Source: an uncultured Eubacteriaceae bacterium (GTDB lineage: Bacteria; Bacillota; Clostridia; Oscillospirales; Acutalibacteraceae). Taken from it: a DNA stretch of 10,373 nt. Shown here piece by piece: positions 1 to 6,789 of the stretch. A program made the translations under genes and the position numbers. The notes below the pieces were generated by a model, which was given only the letters and a program-made list of their open reading frames with translations, searched no databases and was not told the origin of the DNA. The stretch's first letter is position 1. Each line of letters starts with the position of its first letter. Location of the stretch: assembly GCA_937905915.1 (NCBI GenBank), contig CALCVR010000181.1, forward strand, positions 1 to 10,373, read 5' to 3'.

Positions 1-680
1 ACCGTCATGTCGTAGTCCTGCACAAAGACAATGGAATCCGGATATTTTTGGGACATGGCGTAGTACTCTGCTACAATCTCTTTTCCGGTAAGATCGTTTG
101 GATGAGCTTTGCCGGAGAAGATAATCTGGAGTTTTCCCTCCTTGAGGAGAGGTTCCACCACCTCCATCCGGCCAAAAATGAGGTTTCCCCTCTTGTAAGG
201 CGCCGCCCGGCGGGCAAATCCGATGGTCAAGGCATCCTCCTTGAGCCGGACGCCGTTGCGCCGTTCAATCTCGTCGATCATGCGCCACTTGGCCGCCTGA
301 TGGGCCGACAGCAAATCCCCTTCCTCCCGGTAAGCTCGATAGACATCCGCATCCTGCCATGTCCCATTGTGGACGCCGTTGGTGATGGCTAAAATAGGAG
401 CAGAATCCTCTACCCTCGCCCACATCTTCCGGGCTGTCTCGCCATGAAGCTGGGCCACGCCGTTGGCCATGCAGCTCATGCGCAAGCTGGCCACCGTCAT
501 ATTAAAGGGATCGCCGCCCAGATCCACCAGATCCTCTTCGTCCAAACCGTTGTAGGCGCCCATATACTGGAGCAGGTCGTGGGAATGAACCTCATTTCCC
601 GCCTCTACAGGGGTATGGGTGGTGAATACAATGGATCTGCGCACCGATTGCCTAGCCTCTTGGAAGGTAACATTTTCCTT
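1..680 (-). pseudogene. glgP: Alpha-glucan phosphorylase (GT35), part downstream of an in-frame TAG; runs off the window
   Basis: Read on the minus strand in the same frame as the N-terminal part (681-1226), these 226 codons contain no further stop. They give clear phosphorylase sequence. Recognisable pieces in order are RRSIVFTTHTPVEAGNEVHS soon after the stop, LLQYMGAYNG, GGDPFNMTVASLRMS, AITNGVHNGTW, TIGFARRAAPYKRGNLIF, IIFSGKAHPND and, at the window edge, FVQDYDM. These are hallmark blocks of the short bacterial/archaeal alpha-glucan phosphorylases (the TIGR02094 type). The PLP-lysine region lies further on, beyond base 1. No ATG with a ribosome binding site follows the TAG, so independent translation is unlikely. 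Either the gene is a pseudogene, the TAG is read through, or the TAG is a sequence error. A CAG-to-TAG (Gln) transition would explain it most simply. Confidence 0.8.
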
Positions 681-1226
681 CTACATCTCACGGCGGATCA
701 GCTCCAGGCCGGCGAAGGCGGGATGGCTGTCGTTAAAATGATAGAGATCGGGGTTGATGTGTAAGGCCTCCAGGGCGCGGACGCCGCCAATGCCCAGGAT
801 CATCTCCTGGGCGATGCGCTCTTCATTAAACCATCCATAGAGCTGACCGGTAAGGAGGCTGTCGTTGTTGTCTGGAAGATTGGTGTCCAGAAGATAAAGG
901 GGAACATTTCCAAAACAGTCGCACAGCCATACCTTGGCCTTCACCTCTCGTCCGCGGATGTCCACCGACACCTCTACTCCGGTGTCCTTCAGGAAGTCGT
1001 ACCGGTATTCTGGGAAGCAGTCCATGGGGCGGCCGTTTTCATGGATAACCTGGCGATTGTAGCCCTGACGCCACAGGATACCCATCCCCACCATCGGCAT
1101 TTCCAGATCGTGAGCCGCTTTTAAAATATCGCCCGCCAGGATGCCCAAGCCGCCGGAATAAATCTTAAAAGAGGGATCTAACCCATACTCCATACAAAAA
1201 TAGGCGCACAACGGTTTTTTGCTCAT
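681..1226 (-). CDS. glgP: Alpha-glucan (glycogen/maltodextrin) phosphorylase, N-terminal part ended by TAG
   Basis: Phosphorylases of this family split alpha-1,4-glucans with phosphate to release glucose 1-phosphate in the cytoplasm. The start shows the family's N-terminal blocks: AYFCMEYGL (residues 8-16), IYSGGLGILAGDILKAAHDL (22-41) and WRQGYNRQ (52-59), then LYLLDTNLPDN near 110-120 and HFNDSHPAFAGLELIRREM at the end. There is no N-terminal DUF3417-like extension, so this is the short form, usually about 540 residues. Only 181 are read before TAG, and the family match continues in the same frame beyond it. The ATG overlaps the upstream maltosyltransferase stop as ATGA. An AGGAGG at 1234-1239, inside the upstream gene, sits 7 bases before the ATG, which suggests translational coupling. 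The 181-residue product alone would lack most of the catalytic fold. Confidence 0.85.
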   Translation of the reverse strand: MSKKPLCAYFCMEYGLDPSFKIYSGGLGILAGDILKAAHDLEMPMVGMGILWRQGYNRQVIHENGRPMDCFPEYRYDFLKDTGVEVSVDIRGREVKAKVWLCDCFGNVPLYLLDTNLPDNNDSLLTGQLYGWFNEERIAQEMILGIGGVRALEALHINPDLYHFNDSHPAFAGLELIRREM

Positions 1227-3154
1227 CGTGTTTCCTCCTTTGACTCCAATAATACAAATCCAAATCCCTGAAGTTCTCCGCTTCTATCTTGCCCTTTTAA
1301 GGTAAAACCATCACAGGCTACCACCTGAACGCGTTGTTTTTCCGGAAAAAACTCTGTAAAATCCACCTGCTGCATTTTGGGGCCGCGGTTGACCACAGCC
1401 GCTAATGTCCCTTCCTCCCGCCGGTACAAAAGGACGGTTTGTTCCCCTTTTTTCTCCAGCATCTCCCAGCAAAAGGCATCTTTGTCCTGGAGCCATCCGG
1501 CAAAACGATGGCGAAGCTGCGTCATCTCGCTCATCCACTGGACCCTTTTGGAGATATCCTCATTGATCCAATCGAACTGCACCTGATCAAAAAATGCCAG
1601 TCTGCCATACATAGGATGGTGAGGCGGCAGTACAAATCGTCCGTTTTCATCGTTGCACAACCCCAAATTCATAGGCTGGATCTCTCCCAGCTCCTGGCCG
1701 TTATTGATGAGAAGGACATTGTTGGGAAGCAGGGATAAAATCCGGAAGATGGCTTTGGCTTTCTCTTCCCCTCCCGCCATCAATGGGGCGCGGGGCGTGT
1801 CAGCCATCTCCACCGCGGCGGTCACTGGCAAAACCGACCGAAGCCCCTCGGCAATGCGACGGTTTATCTGGGAAGGCGGGGTGTTCTTCCAAATCTCCCA
1901 CAGATCCCCTGTGATAAAATGATTGCCATCCCGAGCGGCACGAGAGGCATTTTGTGGAGAAAATTCCTCCGACCACAATAAGAAATCCGGTTTGCATGCC
2001 TTGATGCGGCGGACAATTTCCCGGTAAAGAGGCGCCGGCAAGGCATGCCCCATATCGATGCGGGCGCCGTCCAAACCGTACTGGGTAATATAATGCGGAA
2101 TGACACCGGCAATGGTTTCCCACAGCTGACGGTTGGGCTGCTTTCCCTCAAACACGCTGCATTTTACCCCATCCTGCGCTAAAAAAGGGGGAAGCTGCCC
2201 TACCGGCAGATTTCGCTGGGCTGCCGGGCTGGGATCAAAATAAAATTTCAAATAGGTAATATCGGTCCAGGGCGGCTGGGGATCGTTGATGGTATCGGCA
2301 AAGCCGGTGAGGGTACAGATTCCAAGCGCCTCCATGCACACATCCAGAATGCCTCTGCCCTGCCGGTCGGCCTCCTGAATTACCTGGTTCCACTGCTCCT
2401 GTTCGGGCGGATCTACAAAGCATTTCACAAACCGGGCCATTTCTGGGGACTGGTACAGGGCATCTACATTGTCCGGGCTCACCACCTGGTGCCCCGCTCC
2501 CGGAATACCTGGAGCCTGCAAGTTATCCCGATACTCAGCCTTGATCCAATAAAACCAATCGGGATGTTCCCGAACCATCACATTATCCCTGGCCGCTGTG
2601 CGGAAGACAAAGTCCAATGCCACCCGCATTCCCAAACGATGACACGCCTCTATCAATGCCGCAAACTGCTGCTCAACCGTCACCTGTGAGATTAAAGGAT
2701 CCCCCAAGGCCGGGTCAAGGGACAAAATATCCTGAATGCAATAAGGGCTTGGAAGCTCCCCCTTGCCGAAGGCACAGCTCGATAAAAAGATGGGAAGGAG
2801 ATACACCAAATCTACCCCCATTTGTTTGAGCCGGGGAAGCAGGGCAATGCATTTGAGAAACGTCCCGCTTTCCCACTGTCCGTCACGGCCATGCCTCCAT
2901 GCTGTAAATGCCCGGGGCATCATGGAATACATGACGCTTCCGTCTATCTTAGGTTGTACGGGCTCTTGGGGCTGCTGCAAGATCCATTTAATACAGTCGC
3001 CATAGTAGCGGCAAGGGTCTACTATTATTTCACCAGGACGGTTTTCATCCTTTTGGAAGGGAGTGGACAGACGATTCCACCACGCTGGGATATAATAATC
3101 CCCATCCCTCTGGATCGTTTCCACTGCTTTTTGTATGATTTCAAGCGGAGTCAC
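1223..3154 (-). CDS. mmtA: Maltosyltransferase, GH13, Thermotoga MTase type
   Basis: This 643-residue protein matches, from memory, the Thermotoga maritima maltosyltransferase (about 639 residues) over its whole length. The family moves maltosyl units between alpha-1,4-glucan chains and can use phosphate as acceptor, giving maltose 1-phosphate. Matching blocks include DFVFRTAARDN (181-191) followed by REHPDWFYWIK (195-205), INDPQPPWTDITYL (289-302), GVIPHY (350-355), GARIDMGHALP (363-373) and QPMNLGL (493-499). In GH13 terms the nucleophile should be Asp367, the acid/base Glu396 in WSEEF, and the third acid Asp452 in ADTPR. The region I His normal in amylases is absent, as in MTase. A C-terminal beta domain (about 550-640) closes the protein. 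There is no signal peptide, so it is cytoplasmic. The start is GTG (3152-3154) with a modest GAGG site 7 bases upstream. It is the first gene of the operon with the phosphorylase. A GlgE-like activity is the main alternative but fits less well. Confidence 0.88.
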   Translation of the reverse strand: MTPLEIIQKAVETIQRDGDYYIPAWWNRLSTPFQKDENRPGEIIVDPCRYYGDCIKWILQQPQEPVQPKIDGSVMYSMMPRAFTAWRHGRDGQWESGTFLKCIALLPRLKQMGVDLVYLLPIFLSSCAFGKGELPSPYCIQDILSLDPALGDPLISQVTVEQQFAALIEACHRLGMRVALDFVFRTAARDNVMVREHPDWFYWIKAEYRDNLQAPGIPGAGHQVVSPDNVDALYQSPEMARFVKCFVDPPEQEQWNQVIQEADRQGRGILDVCMEALGICTLTGFADTINDPQPPWTDITYLKFYFDPSPAAQRNLPVGQLPPFLAQDGVKCSVFEGKQPNRQLWETIAGVIPHYITQYGLDGARIDMGHALPAPLYREIVRRIKACKPDFLLWSEEFSPQNASRAARDGNHFITGDLWEIWKNTPPSQINRRIAEGLRSVLPVTAAVEMADTPRAPLMAGGEEKAKAIFRILSLLPNNVLLINNGQELGEIQPMNLGLCNDENGRFVLPPHHPMYGRLAFFDQVQFDWINEDISKRVQWMSEMTQLRHRFAGWLQDKDAFCWEMLEKKGEQTVLLYRREEGTLAAVVNRGPKMQQVDFTEFFPEKQRVQVVACDGFTLKGQDRSGELQGFGFVLLESKEETR

Positions 3155-3209
3155 TGATCCGCCTCACTTTCTCTTTCAAATAATCCATCTCTCAAAATGG
3201 TACCTTTTC

Positions 3210-3238
3210 ATTATAAGCCCTGCCATCCCATTTGACAA
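3210..3238 (-). promoter_or_regulatory. Sigma-A-type promoter of the maltosyltransferase-phosphorylase operon
   Basis: On the minus strand a -35 box TTGTCA (3233-3238) is followed by a 17-base spacer and a perfect -10 box TATAAT (3210-3215). Transcription would start near 3203, leaving a leader of about 50 bases before the GTG at 3154. The fit to the vegetative consensus is strong. It lies back to back with the rightward promoter of the cupin gene. Confidence 0.8.
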
Positions 3239-3255
3239 CCGCTTTTCCCTTTCGA

Positions 3256-3284
3256 TTGACACCGTCTTGGAACCTTGGTAAAAT
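3256..3284 (+). promoter_or_regulatory. Sigma-A-type promoter of the cupin-DUF4364 genes
   Basis: A consensus -35 box TTGACA (3256-3261), a 17-base spacer and a -10 box TAAAAT (3279-3284) lie 33 bases before the cupin ATG. Transcription would begin around 3291. It probably also serves the DUF4364 gene 42 bases beyond the cupin stop. Confidence 0.82.
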
Positions 3285-3317
3285 AAAAGAAAACACTGGA
3301 CAAAGGAGGCTTTTTTT

Positions 3318-3599
3318 ATGAGTTCAATTGTTGTTAAAGATATTACCCCACAGGAGGCCGAAAGCCGTGGCATCTTGCAGTGGAGCACTTGGGGATGCGG
3401 CGTCTCCACCTTCGATTGGAGCTATGACGAATCGGAAACCGCCTATCTTCTGGAGGGCGACGTGGAAGTTACAGCCAACGGTGAAACCGTACGGTTTGGC
3501 GCTGGGCAGTTGGTGTATTTCCCTGCTGGTCTAAGCTGCACATGGTCGGTCAAAAAACCGGTGCGCAAGCATTATAAATTTGGCCTCCCTCAAGAATAA
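3318..3599 (+). CDS. Small cupin-domain protein (DUF861/Cupin_3 type)
   Basis: This 93-residue protein is essentially one cupin barrel. FDWSYDESETAYLLEGDVEV (32-51) corresponds to the first cupin motif, and GAGQLVYFPAGLSCTWSV (61-78) to the second, followed by the RKHYKF ending (83-88) usual in small DUF861 proteins. The family includes ureidoglycine aminohydrolase and EutQ-like domains, but many short members have no assigned function. Metal ligands are not clear: the first motif has Glu40 and Glu46 but no HxH, so metal binding or catalysis should not be assumed. The ATG has an ideal AAAGGAGG (3302-3309) with 8-base spacing and a consensus promoter upstream. No signal peptide is present. Its neighbours do not reveal a pathway. 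Confidence 0.85.
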   Translation: MSSIVVKDITPQEAESRGILQWSTWGCGVSTFDWSYDESETAYLLEGDVEVTANGETVRFGAGQLVYFPAGLSCTWSVKKPVRKHYKFGLPQE

Positions 3600-3625
3600 T
3601 TTTTCCGGCGGCCATTGGTATGATG

Positions 3626-3633
3626 AAAGGCGG
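3626..3633 (+). promoter_or_regulatory. Ribosome binding site that fixes the DUF4364 start
   Basis: AAAGGCGG at 3626-3633 lies 8 bases before the ATG at 3642. The in-frame GTG at 3633 overlaps this site and so cannot use it; the ATG is the better start. Confidence 0.65.
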
Positions 3634-3641
3634 TGTTTGCG

Positions 3642-4247
3642 ATGGAACATGAGGCCCTTACAGCCGGAGTGTCTCCCGGCGGCTTGATCGATTATCACCA
3701 GATTTTGCTGCTTATTTGTTACATGCTTCGTCATGTAGGGCAGCCTATGGTGCAGGAACATATCACCAGTATCATTTATGAAAATGGTTTAGCCAATTTT
3801 TTTGAAGTCAACGCGGCCATCGGCGATCTGATGGAACGGGGACATATCACTTCCTCGCAGGATCCAGATACAGGGGATATCATGCTCCAAGTGACGGAAT
3901 CCGGCCGGGAGGTAGCGGTGGCATTGGAAAGCGATCTGCCCCTTTCGGTCCGGGAACGGGCGGTGACAGCGGCAGTCCAGCTTTTGGCCCGCCGCAATAT
4001 TGAACGTCAGAACCAGGTGGATATCGTCACCAGGGAAAATGGGGTGGCGGTCACCTGTCATGTGTCCGACGGCAAACACGATTTGATGACTCTTACCCTG
4101 TTGGTTGGAGACCGCATGCAAGCCGAAGCCATACGGGAGCATTTTTTAAACAATCCGACGCGAGTGTATCAAGGAGTACTGGCCCTTCAGACGGGAGATA
4201 TGGACAGTTTTGTGGATCTGCTGCGGCAGGATAGATCTTCCTTTTAA
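3642..4247 (+). CDS. DUF4364 family protein, probable winged-helix regulator
   Basis: This 201-residue soluble protein fits the DUF4364 family, found mainly in Clostridia and not assigned a biochemical role. Residues about 17-92 look like a winged helix: helices at ILLLICYMLRHVG and VQEHITSIIYENG, a candidate recognition helix around FEVNAAIGDLMERGHI, and a strand pair ending in LQVTESGREVA. Residues 120-200 look like an alpha/beta C-terminal domain with LMTLTLLVGDRMQAEAIREH. DNA binding is an inference from this fold, not shown by the sequence. The ATG at 3642 is preferred over the in-frame GTG at 3633 because of the ribosome binding site at 3626-3633. No convincing promoter lies in the 42-base gap after the cupin gene, so the two are probably co-transcribed. 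A strong terminator follows 26 bases after the stop. Confidence 0.82.
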   Translation: MEHEALTAGVSPGGLIDYHQILLLICYMLRHVGQPMVQEHITSIIYENGLANFFEVNAAIGDLMERGHITSSQDPDTGDIMLQVTESGREVAVALESDLPLSVRERAVTAAVQLLARRNIERQNQVDIVTRENGVAVTCHVSDGKHDLMTLTLLVGDRMQAEAIREHFLNNPTRVYQGVLALQTGDMDSFVDLLRQDRSSF

Positions 4248-4273
4248 AAAACAACTACAAATATTTAAATTAC

Positions 4274-4311
4274 AAAAAGTCTGACGCTAAAAAATAGCGC
4301 CAGACTTTTTT
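4274..4311. terminator. Bidirectional intrinsic terminator between convergent genes
   Basis: An arm at 4274-4289 (five A then GTCTGACGCTA) pairs with TAGCGCCAGAC plus T tract at 4295-4310 across a 5-base A loop. One A-C mismatch interrupts an otherwise continuous stem. T runs flank it on the plus strand and, through the A run, on the minus strand too. It lies between the stop of the DUF4364 gene (4247) and the stop of the permease gene (4328), so it likely ends both transcripts. Confidence 0.85.
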
Positions 4312-4327
4312 CATTCTTTCTAGATCA

Positions 4328-5482
4328 TTACGACTTTAAGCAATTGCAGCGTTTCCAAATCACAAAGACAGAAGCTGCCAGCAAAATAACATAGAAGGCC
4401 ATCATGATCCATATATTTGGCACGGGATATCCTAACCAATTATAAAATTCGTAGGAAGCAAACACCTGACTTCCCGATAAAATGTGAGGAAATAGATAGG
4501 CTGTTACACCTGACGACAGGGAATACTGACCGATAGCTGGAAAGAAAACCACTACGATATAGACCAACAAAGACGCAACAATTTTTTTCGTGAGCATACA
4601 AACTGCGCATGTAAAAAACAGTAAGGATATAATGCCACAAAGACGAAGGAAAATACTGCAAACAGCCGCAGAGAAAACCGAAAGGGAATGCGGATAAGCT
4701 GCAAACGCCTCTATGCTTTGTAGGGATGCTTGACTACAAGGGAACTCGTATCGGGCCATATAAAAGATAAGTTCAATTCCCTGGGAAAGCACAGCACATA
4801 AAAATCCAAATAATAAAATATGGAGTGTTTTATAAGCATATAGAACATTCCGCTTGGCCGATACTCCTACAATGTCCACCATTCCGCATTCATGCTCCTT
4901 GAGAAAATAAGGAATGCAGACCATCATCAGAAAAATCAGCAAGAAGTAGTCCATTGTGCCTTCTCCAATAGCCTTTCCCCACCCTGTATCGTAAAAGAAA
5001 AGCATGGGTTTTATAAATTGTTCCAAAGAGATCTGACTACTTCTTTGAAGATAGACATCTCCTTTTTCTGACATTTGTATTAATTCTTGGTGTTCTTCTC
5101 CTTTTTGGAGAAAATACCGATACTTTTGATAGAGCCGTTCAAACGCTATCTTTTCCTTTGAAATAGACTCAAATTCTAGATCATAAGGATGGAATTGTTC
5201 ATAACTAATCTCACCTTTGATGTAGTCAGCCTTCATCTGTGGATAACCGCTCATAACGGCATCCCGATGCTGTTTTTCTTGTTCCAGCCAATCTCCTTTT
5301 TCCTCCGATAGTTCTCCCTGAATTTGTCCGATAAGCCCTTTATATAATTGATCATCGGTATCCGGCAATGTGGTAAACCAGAGGAACACAACCTTGATTA
5401 TAAGAAAAACCAACAACAAGAGAAGGGTTGATTTGCTCAACAATTTACGCCACTCAAACTGGATTAAGCATTGATTCTTCAT
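4328..5482 (-). CDS. ABC-2 type transporter permease (second permease)
   Basis: This 384-residue membrane protein is a permease of the ABC-2 class that pairs with the upstream ATPase. After a short basic cytoplasmic start there is a first membrane helix (about 17-38), then a large external loop of about 130 charged residues (40-170), then about five more helices (roughly 178-194, 216-241, 270-297, 300-318 and 356-376) and a short basic tail. The frame extends upstream to a TTG near 5569, but the ATG at 5482 is preferred: AGAGGA at 5488-5493 is well spaced from it, and the protein then starts MKNQCLIQFEWRKLL, the usual form for this family. The gene overlaps the end of the preceding permease frame by 29 bases, which indicates coupled translation. 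The substrate is unknown. Confidence 0.85.
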   Translation of the reverse strand: MKNQCLIQFEWRKLLSKSTLLLLLVFLIIKVVFLWFTTLPDTDDQLYKGLIGQIQGELSEEKGDWLEQEKQHRDAVMSGYPQMKADYIKGEISYEQFHPYDLEFESISKEKIAFERLYQKYRYFLQKGEEHQELIQMSEKGDVYLQRSSQISLEQFIKPMLFFYDTGWGKAIGEGTMDYFLLIFLMMVCIPYFLKEHECGMVDIVGVSAKRNVLYAYKTLHILLFGFLCAVLSQGIELIFYMARYEFPCSQASLQSIEAFAAYPHSLSVFSAAVCSIFLRLCGIISLLFFTCAVCMLTKKIVASLLVYIVVVFFPAIGQYSLSSGVTAYLFPHILSGSQVFASYEFYNWLGYPVPNIWIMMAFYVILLAASVFVIWKRCNCLKS

Positions 5483-6422
5483 GCCGTTCCTCTCTTTTCT
5501 TAAGAAATGCAAAAGAACGCTCCAATTTTTGATGGGTATAAACATACCAAGAAACCAAGAGTAAAGCAATTGTTAGGAAACCCAACACAGTTAACATAAG
5601 TGCCAAACGAGAAATTGGAAATCCAAATACATTGACATAGTCGTAATGGTCAAAATACTCGTTCATGCGCATTACCATGCCCGGATCAAAAATTTTTAGT
5701 AAGTCCTGTTGCCCAACCTGAGAATGGTTTGTAACATTTTGGATTTCATCGGGAGCCCGATTGGTAAGCACGTTAAAATACCGAGCTGCGTCTGGCCGGA
5801 GGGATAAGGCGATCAGTCCTGCCACTACCACAAACTGAATTCCCAATGTAACGTAACTTTTTTTCACGAGAATAGCAAAAAGGCATCCCACGAAAAAAAC
5901 AAAAATCAAGAAAAGAATTACTATAAGAAACTGTAGAACTAGAAAGCCTAAGATGGAAATATTATAGGGACAATTTTGAAAGTTGCTGAGGCTCTGAATA
6001 GGAGCTGTGATATAAGATAAATCGCAAGTAATGGACAATGTAATAAGACAGCTTAGCCGAAGCACGATTAGCGACGTAATACAAAATAATACACCTGCTG
6101 TTATTTTAGAAAAGAAAAGGGTACCTCTTCCCTTAGCCGCTGTATGCAGTACAGGGGCAATCCCCAATTCATAGTCTTTGGCAAACAAGGTACATAAGGC
6201 CACCATACACAATAAAAGTGCTGTTAGATCAAAAAGATTAACCGGTTGCATCACGCCTAAATACTGGGTTAGATTACGCCATCCAGTGGTTTCCATCCAC
6301 ACCAATTCGCTACGGTAAGCCGCTTGGCGGTAGATCATTTCATTGTATCGATAAGAATACTCTTGTCCTTTCATCCCTTGGTATTTTCCCATATTATTTT
6401 TTGCTTGTTCTAACATCTCCAT
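5454..6422 (-). CDS. ABC-2 type permease, C-terminal part of a frameshifted gene
   Basis: These 322 codons hold the end of an external domain (1-58) and about five membrane helices (roughly 62-80, 104-130, 155-185, 191-207 and 272-294), then a basic Lys/Arg/Glu-rich cytoplasmic tail. Alone it lacks the first helix that this permease class normally has. That helix and the start of the external loop are in the 118-codon frame just upstream (6433-6789). Together they would give a protein of about 440 residues with the same layout as the second permease. The frame stays open upstream of the ATG at 6422 as far as a TAA at 6474-6476. No good ribosome binding site precedes that ATG, so separate initiation is doubtful. 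I treat it as the downstream half of one broken or recoded gene. Confidence 0.72.
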   Translation of the reverse strand: MEMLEQAKNNMGKYQGMKGQEYSYRYNEMIYRQAAYRSELVWMETTGWRNLTQYLGVMQPVNLFDLTALLLCMVALCTLFAKDYELGIAPVLHTAAKGRGTLFFSKITAGVLFCITSLIVLRLSCLITLSITCDLSYITAPIQSLSNFQNCPYNISILGFLVLQFLIVILFLIFVFFVGCLFAILVKKSYVTLGIQFVVVAGLIALSLRPDAARYFNVLTNRAPDEIQNVTNHSQVGQQDLLKIFDPGMVMRMNEYFDHYDYVNVFGFPISRLALMLTVLGFLTIALLLVSWYVYTHQKLERSFAFLKKREERHEESMLNPV

Positions 6423-6432
6423 CCGATTTTCT

Positions 6433-6789
6433 TCAAACCGAAGGATTCCCCTGAGCCTGAATGAGGGCTTGGCTTAGATATTCTACATTATAAGGTCCTC
6501 CCCATTCGGGTACCTCTATGTATTGTTTCACACCTTCCTCTGTCTGGACTTGTGTGACAGCACGTTGGCCTGATTCCTTCTTTTGCAAATTTGTCTCTAA
6601 AATCCGATAGTTCTCTTCTGTTAAATGCTCTCCTACTTTTGCGTATACCTGTCTGGCATCAGAATCAACCGAAATGCCAGAAAAGGCATAAACACTATAG
6701 ATCATACACAAAATCAAAAGCACCCACACCACTGGCTGCATCCAGATTCTTTTCCATTCATAGCAGGTTAAGCGGACGTAATTTTTCAT
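6433..6789 (-). CDS. ABC-2 type permease, N-terminal part of a frameshifted gene
   Basis: The 118-residue product starts MKNYVRLTCYEWKRIWMQP, has one membrane helix (about 18-36), and then an external stretch that ends abruptly at TGA (6433-6435). This is the N-terminal helix plus part of the large loop seen in the companion permease. The rest continues one frame over. Start: the ATG overlaps the ATPase stop as ATGA, with GGAGG at 6797-6801 spaced by 7 bases. The frame change must fall between 6436 and 6473. Removing one G from the GGGG run (6448-6451 on the plus strand as CCCC) would join both halves smoothly as QAQGILRFEENRMEMLEQ. A truncated single-helix product is unlikely to work as a permease. 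Confidence 0.75.
   Translation of the reverse strand: MKNYVRLTCYEWKRIWMQPVVWVLLILCMIYSVYAFSGISVDSDARQVYAKVGEHLTEENYRILETNLQKKESGQRAVTQVQTEEGVKQYIEVPEWGGPYNVEYLSQALIQAQGNPSV

Noticed and set aside
48..764. Two open plus-strand frames opposite the phosphorylase gene
   Set aside because: Their translations show no family features, they have no ribosome binding sites, and the opposite strand is convincingly coding. They are antisense shadows.
3232..3237. A second plus-strand TTGACA
   Set aside because: No -10 box lies at a suitable distance (the place holds ATTGAC). It coincides with the reverse strand's -35 box.
3176..3409. Minus-strand open frame across the divergent promoter region
   Set aside because: It would cover both strong promoters and the start of the cupin gene, and its translation has no recognisable domain.
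3616..3624. Extended -10-like TGGTATGAT before the DUF4364 gene
   Set aside because: There is no -35 box, and transcription would begin at or inside the ribosome binding site. Co-transcription with the cupin gene is more likely.
6420..6450. AGGGGA taken as ribosome binding site of the downstream permease half
   Set aside because: It is more than 20 bases from the ATG at 6422, too far for initiation there.
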